Shown piece after piece: positions 1-4,400 of a DNA stretch of 6,275 nucleotides. How positions within the stretch are numbered: the first letter of the stretch is position 1; each line of letters opens with the position of its first letter. The notes below the pieces were generated by a model that was given only the letters and a program-made list of their open reading frames with translations, did not search any database and had not been told where the DNA came from. The stretch comes from Propionibacteriaceae bacterium (GTDB lineage Bacteria; Actinomycetota; Actinomycetes; Propionibacteriales; Propionibacteriaceae), in contig JAISCH010000213.1 in NCBI GenBank assembly GCA_031265725.1, positions 1-6,275 of the forward strand. The letters run 5' to 3'. Both the position numbers and the translations under genes were made by a program.

Positions 1-1001
1 TCAACGGCGAAGTTGGTGAGGATGTAGACCAATCCGATGACGAGTCCGGCCCCCATCACGCCGAACAGGTCCAGATTTATCGCGGACTGGAAAGCGTACG
101 CGCCCAGGCCGGGCCGGGAGAAGATCGACTCGACCAGCACCGTCCCGGAGAGCAGCCCGCCGAATACCACTCCAACCACAGTGAGGATCGGGACCAACGC
201 GCCGCGCAGCACGTAGCGGAAGAGCACGGTGTGCCAAGGCAGCCCTTTGGCGATGGCGGCATGCACATAGTCTTTGTCGAGCACTTCGAGGACGCTGGTG
301 CGCGAGAAGCGGGTGAGCATCCCGACCGCGTAAAGGGTGAGCACGAAGACCGGCAGCGCCAAGTGCCCAGCCGCGTCCACAAAAGCCTGCATGTCGCCGG
401 TGAGCAGCGCGTCCACGGTGTAGAGGCCGGTGATGGATTGCGGCGGTTTGGCCCCCGGCGACATTCGCCCGCTGCCAGGAACCCAACGCAGCCGGTAGTA
501 GAACAGGTAGAAGCTGAGGATTGCGATCCAGAAGCTCGGGACGGAGATACCGACCAACGAGACGAAGCGCAGCACCTGATCGGAGGCTTTGCCCTTGCGA
601 TAGGCGGCGATCACTCCGAAGGTGATTCCGATGATGATCGCGCTGATGATGGTGTAGAGCGCGATCTCTATCGTGGCCGGGAAATTGGCGGCCAGATCGG
701 TTGCCACTGGACGCCTGGTGATGATGGACGTTCCGAAGTCCCCTTGCAGCAGATTGCCCAGATAGATCAGGTATTGCTCGGGGAGTGGCTTGTCCAGCCC
801 GTATTTCGCCCGGAACGCCGCCACCAACTCCTCGTCGCTGGCCGCCACTTCGCCCAGTGCCGACACCACCGGGTCGCCGGGAACCAGATTCGTCAGCAGG
901 AAGGTGATCAGCGTGATTCCCCAAGCCAGCAGCAAAGTGATGCCCAAGCGTTTGGCGATATAGGAGATCAGACCCCGATGTCTGATGTACCAAGCGCGCA
1001 T
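1..1001 (-). CDS. dppB: Dipeptide/oligopeptide ABC transporter permease, DppB type (3' end cut by window edge)
   Basis: Inner-membrane permease subunit of a peptide-type ABC importer (binding-protein-dependent transport family). It would pair with a DppC-like permease, ATPases and a substrate-binding lipoprotein, probably encoded beyond the left edge. 333 codons are visible and about 10-20 residues are missing, judged from the usual DppB length. The N-terminus has a hydrophobic helix (about 19-40) and the LVPGDPV motif. Further membrane segments lie near 112-134, 143-170, 214-230, 271-292 and 311-332. The cytoplasmic EAA loop, which docks on the ATPase, is at 244-271 (DYVHAAIAKGLPWHTVLFRY). 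The region around 189-203 (ITGLYTVDALLTGD) is typical of DppB rather than shorter permeases. The ATG at 1001 is chosen; an in-frame ATG at 1010 adds three residues, and neither has a Shine-Dalgarno site. Peptide transport is well supported; dipeptide versus oligopeptide specificity cannot be told from the sequence. Confidence 0.93.
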   Translation of the reverse strand, partial: MRAWYIRHRGLISYIAKRLGITLLLAWGITLITFLLTNLVPGDPVVSALGEVAASDEELVAAFRAKYGLDKPLPEQYLIYLGNLLQGDFGTSIITRRPVATDLAANFPATIEIALYTIISAIIIGITFGVIAAYRKGKASDQVLRFVSLVGISVPSFWIAILSFYLFYYRLRWVPGSGRMSPGAKPPQSITGLYTVDALLTGDMQAFVDAAGHLALPVFVLTLYAVGMLTRFSRTSVLEVLDKDYVHAAIAKGLPWHTVLFRYVLRGALVPILTVVGVVFGGLLSGTVLVESIFSRPGLGAYAFQSAINLDLFGVMGAGLVIGLVYILTNFAV

Positions 1002-1008
1002 AGAGAGC

Positions 1009-1014
1009 ATTCTA
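1009..1014 (-). promoter_or_regulatory. Candidate -10 box for the permease gene
   Basis: Read on the minus strand the hexamer is TAGAAT, five of six matches to TATAAT. It ends 7 bases before the ATG at 1001, so transcription from it would start at or next to the start codon and give a leaderless mRNA. That fits the lack of a ribosome-binding site. No convincing -35 hexamer was found. This is inference from position and base match only. Confidence 0.3.
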
Positions 1015-1016
1015 GC

Positions 1017-1022
1017 GATAGT
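1017..1022 (+). promoter_or_regulatory. Candidate -10 box for the holin-family gene
   Basis: The hexamer GATAGT matches TATAAT at four of six positions and ends 8 bases before the ATG at 1031. As on the other strand, this would put the transcription start at or next to the start codon and give a leaderless message. The bases just before the ATG (TGTTGTTTT) contain no Shine-Dalgarno sequence. The match is weak. Confidence 0.22.
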
Positions 1023-1030
1023 GTTGTTTT

Positions 1031-1480
1031 ATGGCTGATCACGTCAATATCGCTGAACTCGTTGAGAATATTCAAGCCGATGTCACCACCATCGTCCGAG
1101 GTGAAATAGAGCTGGCCAAGGCCGAGTTGATTCCGCAAGCCAAGTCAGCCGGTATTGGCGCCGGATTATTCGGCGGAGCGGCGTATCTCGCCCTGACCGG
1201 GTCGATCTTGCTCATCCTTGGAGTGGGATTCGGAGTGGCGCTCATCTATCAGACCCTAGGTCTGGGTCTGTTGGCCGCGCTGTTGCTGGGCTTCGCCAGC
1301 GTTGCGGTGGTCTTCTTCATCCTCGCTGTCATCCTTGTCCTAGTGGGCAAGGGCAAGTTCAAATTCAGCAAGCCGGAAAAGACCATCGAGTCAGTCGAAC
1401 AGTCGGTGGCCGCCGTCAAATCAGCCGTGACGACTGGCAACGATCAGATCGCCGCCGCTGGACTGTTGCCGAAGAAGTAG
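1031..1480 (+). CDS. Small membrane protein of the actinobacterial holin-fold family (Phage_holin_3_6 type)
   Basis: 149-residue integral membrane protein. Residues 1-40 form a predicted amphipathic helix with the family-typical pattern GEIELAKAEL at 24-33. Two long hydrophobic stretches follow, about 42-73 (rich in Gly, Ala, Leu) and 77-106 (LLAALLLGF, VVFFILAVILVLV), separated by a short QTLG turn. The C-terminal tail from 107 is charged (KGKFKFSKPEK) and then Ala/Val/Ser-rich. The architecture matches chromosomal proteins of Pfam family Phage_holin_3_6, which are common in actinobacteria and are not evidence of a prophage. Their cellular role is not well established. M. tuberculosis, as I recall, has a family member in the same neighbourhood, between dpp and nth. 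The ATG at 1031 is the only sensible start: an in-frame TAG lies at 1019 and no ribosome-binding site is seen. The gene is divergent from the permease gene and convergent with the Nudix gene. Confidence 0.8.
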   Translation: MADHVNIAELVENIQADVTTIVRGEIELAKAELIPQAKSAGIGAGLFGGAAYLALTGSILLILGVGFGVALIYQTLGLGLLAALLLGFASVAVVFFILAVILVLVGKGKFKFSKPEKTIESVEQSVAAVKSAVTTGNDQIAAAGLLPKK

Positions 1481-1516
1481 TTGAGGGTACGGGCCGCGCG
1501 CCGCTTGTCTACGCCC
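1479..1516. repeat. Imperfect direct repeat, copy 1 (38 bp)
   Basis: Starts inside the stop codon of the holin-family gene with AGTTGAG and ends with ACGCCC. It aligns to the copy at 1549-1584 with five mismatches, four of them transitions, and one 2-base gap: 31 of 36 aligned positions are identical. The mismatches do not follow a three-base rhythm, so a coding repeat is unlikely. It contains GC-rich internal complementarity (GGC at 1492-1494 with GCC at 1500-1502) but no clear terminator with a T run. Confidence 0.75.
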
Positions 1517-1548
1517 TTTGATAACTGCATCACAGAACTCCCGATCTG

Positions 1549-1584
1549 AGTTGAGCGCACGGACCGCGCCGCTCGTCCACGCCC
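1549..1584. repeat. Imperfect direct repeat, copy 2 (36 bp)
   Basis: Second copy, in the same orientation, 70 bp downstream of copy 1. Weaker similarity may continue past its end: both copies are followed, at a similar distance, by TGA, then CTG, then AAC, then TCCCG. For copy 2 that continuation reaches into the last codons of the Nudix gene. This suggests an old 70-bp tandem duplication covering the end of that gene. GAGCG at 1553-1557 can pair with CGCTC at 1570-1574, but copy 1 does not preserve this stem. Confidence 0.75.
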
Positions 1585-1601
1585 GCTGAAGCTGACGCCG
1601 G

Positions 1602-2234
1602 TCAACGCTCCCGGTAGAAGCGGGGCGGGATCGGCACCCTCCGGCTCACGTCCCAGGGCTGGCTCCACCCCGCCGCGTCGAATAACCGGCTGAGCACCAA
1701 CGCGGTGAACCCCCAAAGATAGAGTTCCCCGACGCTGAAACCCGGCCCGGTATGCCCGTCGGGATGGGTCCAAGTGGAGCGGTTCGCCGGGTTGATCAGG
1801 TCGTCCACTCTAAGGACGTGGAGCGCCGCGATCTCTCCGGGGTCACCGATGCTGAGCGGCCCCTGCTCCGCCCACCAACCCAGCACGCTGGTGACAGCGA
1901 AGCCGCTGCGCGAGATGGACCATTGCGGCAGCAGGCCCAAGACCTCGACCGCTGCCGGGACGATCCCAGCCTCCTCCTGCGCCTCGCGCAGCGCGGTGCC
2001 GACCAGAGTGTCGTCAACTGATTCCTGGGTACCGCCAGGGAAGGCGATTTGTCCGGCGTGCCAGCGCAATTGGCCGGTCTTCTCCACGAAGACGATGCTG
2101 GGCGCGTCCGCGTCACCGCAGAACAGCACCAGCACGGCAGCCCGCCGCCCGTGCGAGTCGGCAACCGGCAATTGGCTGGAATTGGCCAGGAGGCTTTCCA
2201 GCGCTAGCAACTGGTCGGGGATCGGAAGCCTCAT
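1602..2234 (-). CDS. Nudix hydrolase, coenzyme A pyrophosphatase type
   Basis: 210 residues, the usual size for the NUDT7/NudL-like group, which cleaves coenzyme A or its derivatives to phosphopantetheine and 3',5'-ADP. The CoA-type signature is visible as LRWHAGQIAFPGG at 56-68 (L-R-x-H-x-G...F-P-G-G). It runs into the Nudix box core REAQEEAG at 83-90, whose E84, E87 and E88 are the metal-binding glutamates. The upstream Nudix glutamate position is Asp75, a variation also seen in other CoA-type members. The C-terminal helix VGELYLWGFTALVLSRL (168-184) is also typical of the subgroup. The ATG at 2234 overlaps the nth stop codon as ATGA, and GGGAG sits 8 bases upstream (2243-2247). An open frame continues upstream inside nth to 2462, but that extension is Pro/Arg/Gly-rich and matches no family sequence. 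CoA specificity is inferred from the signature. Confidence 0.88.
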   Translation of the reverse strand: MRLPIPDQLLALESLLANSSQLPVADSHGRRAAVLVLFCGDADAPSIVFVEKTGQLRWHAGQIAFPGGTQESVDDTLVGTALREAQEEAGIVPAAVEVLGLLPQWSISRSGFAVTSVLGWWAEQGPLSIGDPGEIAALHVLRVDDLINPANRSTWTHPDGHTGPGFSVGELYLWGFTALVLSRLFDAAGWSQPWDVSRRVPIPPRFYRER

Positions 2235-2929
2235 CCGCGCGGCTCCCGGATGAGTTTGGCCGCTTCGGCCGGGTCGGTCGGCCCTTCCCCGAACGAGGGG
2301 CACAACTCGGCCACCGGGCAAGCCCCGCAGGCCGGTCTGCGGGCATGGCAACGGCGGCGGCCGTGCCAGATCAGCCGGTGGTTGACCAGGTTGTAGTCGC
2401 TGGGGTCGAATAATTTGCCCACCTCGGCCTCGATCCGGGCCGGATCGGTCTGCTTCGTCCAACGGAAGCGGTTAGCCAGTCTGATGAAGTGGGTGTCGGT
2501 GGTCAGGCCCGGCACGCCGAATGCCTCGTTCAGCACCACATTCGCCGTCTTGCGGCCCACTCCGGGCAACCGGATGAGTTCGTCCATCGTCTGCGGTAGC
2601 TCGCCGCCGAAATCGGTTATCAGCGCCGCGCCCAGCCTCATCAGCGAGTCGGCTTTGTTGCGGAAGAAGCCGACCGGATGGATTATCGCCTCAAGTTCGG
2701 CGCGGTCGGCCTGGGCGTAGCTGGTCGCCGTCGGATATTTGCTGAAGAGGATGGGCGTGATCTGGTTGACCCTTTTGTCGGTGCTTTGCGCGGATAGCAC
2801 GGTCGCCACCAAGAGTTGCAAGGGGTCGGTGAAGTCCAATTCGCAGTGCGCGTCGGGGTATAGCTCGCCCAACCGGGCCAATATCTGTTGGGCGCGGGCG
2901 ACGAGTTCCCGGCGGGATTCCTGAGTCAA
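2231..2929 (-). CDS. nth: Endonuclease III, bifunctional DNA glycosylase/AP lyase
   Basis: 232-residue base-excision repair enzyme that removes oxidised pyrimidines and cleaves the abasic strand. All key elements are present. The helix-hairpin-helix LPGVGRKTANVVL is at 121-133 with catalytic Lys127. Catalytic Asp145 lies in TTDTHFIR, 18 residues later as in E. coli Nth (K120/D138). The iron-sulfur cluster motif C-x6-C-x2-C-x5-C uses Cys194, 201, 204 and 210. The N-terminal part LLVATVLSAQSTDKRVN (39-55) is also family-standard. The start is taken as TTG at 2929, five bases after the ridA stop. It has no Shine-Dalgarno sequence, and no ATG or GTG nearby gives a complete N-terminus, so initiation probably depends on ribosomes finishing ridA. 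The 3' end overlaps the Nudix start by 4 bases. Function is very secure; the exact start is less so. Confidence 0.95.
   Translation of the reverse strand: MTQESRRELVARAQQILARLGELYPDAHCELDFTDPLQLLVATVLSAQSTDKRVNQITPILFSKYPTATSYAQADRAELEAIIHPVGFFRNKADSLMRLGAALITDFGGELPQTMDELIRLPGVGRKTANVVLNEAFGVPGLTTDTHFIRLANRFRWTKQTDPARIEAEVGKLFDPSDYNLVNHRLIWHGRRRCHARRPACGACPVAELCPSFGEGPTDPAEAAKLIREPRG
2243..2247 (-). promoter_or_regulatory. Ribosome-binding site of the Nudix gene
   Basis: GGGAG on the minus strand, 8 bases before the ATG at 2234, inside the last codons of nth. It supports the short start that overlaps the nth stop codon over the long open frame reaching upstream. Confidence 0.55.
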
Positions 2930-2934
2930 GGCCG

Positions 2935-3426
2935 TCAGAAGGAAGCCGCGTTGGATTCCAGGATCAACTCCACCTCTACCGGCGAGTCGAGTGGAAGCAC
3001 CGCCACCCCGACTGCGGAACGAGTGTGCTGCCCCTGTGGCCCCAACACCTCAATCAATACTGCGGACGCCCCGTTGCCGACGCTGGGCTGGGCGGTGAAA
3101 TCCGGAGCGCTGGCCACGTAGACGGTCAGCTTCACCACTCGTTGAATCCCATCGACTCCCCCGACTTGGTCGGCTGCGGCGGCGAGCGCGTTCAAGCAGG
3201 CGGTCCGGGCGGCTTGCGTCGCTTGCTCCAGACTGACTTCGGCTCCGACCTTCCCGGTCCAGCCGAGCTTGCCGTCGATGAAAGGCAGTTGGCCGGAGGT
3301 GTAGATTTGTCCGGCCGTGGTCAATGCGGGCACATAATCCGCTACTGGCTTTGCCACCGGAGGCAGTGCGATGCCTAGCGCCGCCAAACGCTGCGAGGGC
3401 AGCGTCTCGTTCGTTTCCTCATTCAT
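2935..3426 (-). CDS. RidA/YjgF/UK114-family protein (reactive intermediate deaminase-like)
   Basis: 163-residue cytosolic protein of the RidA superfamily, whose best-known members form trimers and hydrolyse reactive enamines and imines. The sequence is closest to the longer YjgF_endoribonc-type branch: LAALGIALP at 15-22, YVPALTTAGQIYTSGQLPF at 31-49, and a central ACLNALAAAADQVGGVDGIQRVVKLTVYVAS-type block at 77-106. The C-terminal QHTRSAVGVAVLPLDSPVEVEL (133-154) contains Arg136, which aligns with the catalytic arginine (R105) of E. coli RidA. Deaminase chemistry is therefore possible but not proven for this branch. The ATG at 3426 is preferred because GGAG lies 5 bases upstream; a TTG ten codons further upstream has no such support. 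The gene follows the phosphoesterase after a 70-bp gap and precedes nth by 5 bp. M. tuberculosis also has a RidA-like gene near nth and ponA2, as recalled. Confidence 0.88.
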   Translation of the reverse strand: MNEETNETLPSQRLAALGIALPPVAKPVADYVPALTTAGQIYTSGQLPFIDGKLGWTGKVGAEVSLEQATQAARTACLNALAAAADQVGGVDGIQRVVKLTVYVASAPDFTAQPSVGNGASAVLIEVLGPQGQHTRSAVGVAVLPLDSPVEVELILESNAASF

Positions 3427-3431
3427 CGCCG

Positions 3432-3435
3432 CTCC
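3432..3435 (-). promoter_or_regulatory. Ribosome-binding site of the ridA-like gene
   Basis: GGAG (within TTGGAG) on the minus strand, 5 bases before the ATG at 3426. It is the clearest Shine-Dalgarno site of the run and decides the start of the ridA-like gene against the upstream TTG at 3456. Confidence 0.6.
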
Positions 3436-3496
3436 AACTGTGGTGAGTATTCCCAACTCGTCATGACGGAAGTCTAATGCGACCGTCGGACATATC

Positions 3497-4387
3497 TCAT
3501 TTCCGGGCGGTCAAGGTCAGGATCGTGGCCTCGGGCGGGCAACTGAAACGGAAGGGCGCGAACGGGGAGGTGCCCAGCCCGGCGGAGACGTGCAGGTAGT
3601 AGTTGTGCCGTCCGCTGCGCAGCCGGGAAAGGCCTTTGGCGTATTTCGGATTGAGGTCGCAGTTGGTGGTCAGCGCGCCGTAGATCGGGACGCAGACCTG
3701 GCCCCCGTGGGTGTGTCCGGCGAAGACCAGCTTCACCTTGTCCTTGGCCAGCGCGTTCAACACCCGCTCGTAGGGCGCGTGGGTGACTCCGATGGACGCG
3801 GCGACAGCTTTGTCCGCCTTACCGGCTACCAACTGGTAGTCGTCCAGGGCCAGATGGGCGTCGTCAATACCCCGGAATTCGAGCGGCACGCCGTTGATCG
3901 CCAGCTTCACCCGTCGTCCGGTCAGATTCTGCCAGCCACCGCTAGTCAGCATCTGCTCCAATTGCTGGGTGGGCATCTGATCGCTGTCCAACTCGCGCGC
4001 GGACGACTTGAGCAGATAGGACAGCGGATTGCGGTAGCGGGGGAATTCGTAGTCGGACGATCCGAACACGAATACGCCGGGGGCTTCCAGCAGTCGTCCC
4101 AGCGCCTCCTGCAGGGCCTCCACCGCCGCTGGCTCGGCCAGATTGTCACCAGTGCTGACCACCAAGTCCGGCTCCAAACCGGCCAGGGTGGAGATGAAAC
4201 GGAGCCGGGATTTGTCAGTGCGCAGCAGATGCAGGTCGGAGATATGCAGCACTCGCAATGCGGGCGATCCGGCAGGAAGTACCGGCACATTCACCCGGCG
4301 GATTTTGAAGGCGTGGTTCTCGATCAGGACGCCGTAGCTGAAGCAGCCCAGCGCCAACACTCCCAAGCGTCGCAGCCATTTATTCAA
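3497..4387 (-). CDS. Membrane-anchored calcineurin-like metallophosphoesterase
   Basis: 296 residues. The N-terminus has basic residues (NKWLRR) followed by one hydrophobic segment (about 8-22), suggesting a membrane anchor with the catalytic domain outside the cytoplasm. Binuclear-metal phosphoesterase motifs follow in order: SDLHL (Asp51, His53), GDN (80-82), GSSD (109-112), His203 in VTHAPYER, and GHTHGGQ (224-230). The usual GNH(D/E) motif is replaced by GSSD; actinobacterial relatives, as I recall, usually have GSND. Substrate is unknown: YkuE-like relatives are annotated as phosphoesterases without a settled substrate. The start is TTG at 4387, 11 bases after the ponA stop codon; an ATG at 4379 is out of frame. 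AAGG lies 9 bases upstream and overlaps the ponA stop. A Cys at 15 after ALG loosely resembles a lipobox, but a plain anchor is more likely. Pairing with ponA is conserved in mycobacteria (ponA2 and its neighbour). Confidence 0.87.
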   Translation of the reverse strand: MNKWLRRLGVLALGCFSYGVLIENHAFKIRRVNVPVLPAGSPALRVLHISDLHLLRTDKSRLRFISTLAGLEPDLVVSTGDNLAEPAAVEALQEALGRLLEAPGVFVFGSSDYEFPRYRNPLSYLLKSSARELDSDQMPTQQLEQMLTSGGWQNLTGRRVKLAINGVPLEFRGIDDAHLALDDYQLVAGKADKAVAASIGVTHAPYERVLNALAKDKVKLVFAGHTHGGQVCVPIYGALTTNCDLNPKYAKGLSRLRSGRHNYYLHVSAGLGTSPFAPFRFSCPPEATILTLTARK

Positions 4388-4396
4388 AGTGGGCAG

Positions 4397-4400
4397 CCTT
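4397..4400 (-). promoter_or_regulatory. Candidate ribosome-binding site of the phosphoesterase, overlapping the ponA stop codon
   Basis: AAGG on the minus strand, made partly from the last bases of the ponA TAA stop, 9 bases before the TTG start at 4387. The overlap suggests that terminating ponA ribosomes help start the phosphoesterase. Confidence 0.35.

Noticed and set aside
1..993. Minus-strand open frame in a different frame from the permease
   Set aside because: Arg/His/Gly-rich shadow translation. The frame beginning at 1001 has the DppB motifs and membrane segments.
231..1109. Long plus-strand open frame opposite the permease gene
   Set aside because: It is antisense to a permease gene with clear family motifs, and its Gln/Arg/Asp/His-rich sequence fits no family. 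It also overlaps the start of the holin-family gene in another frame.
1031..1480. Holin-like gene as a sign of a prophage
   Set aside because: No endolysin, tail, integrase or other phage gene is nearby, and this family is common as chromosomal genes in actinobacteria at this kind of locus.
1591..1606. Hairpin at the Nudix stop codon (GTTGAC, loop CGGC, GTCAGC on the minus strand) as a terminator
   Set aside because: The stem is only six pairs with one G-U wobble, includes the stop codon and has no T run after it.
2235..2462. N-terminal extension of the Nudix gene into nth
   Set aside because: Pro/Arg/Gly-rich without family similarity. The ATG at 2234 has a Shine-Dalgarno site and the classic ATGA overlap.
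3427..3456. Ten-residue N-terminal extension of the ridA-like protein from TTG at 3456
   Set aside because: No ribosome-binding site is visible, whereas the ATG at 3426 has GGAG at 5 bases.
3459..3468. CGTCATGACG, a perfect 10-bp palindrome in the gap upstream of the ridA-like gene
   Set aside because: About six perfect 10-bp palindromes are expected by chance in a window this size. Its intergenic position is the only point in favour, so it is not called an operator.
4343..4387. Lipobox in the phosphoesterase N-terminus (Cys at residue 15)
   Set aside because: The Cys lies early and the hydrophobic stretch continues past it, which fits an uncleaved anchor better than a lipoprotein signal.
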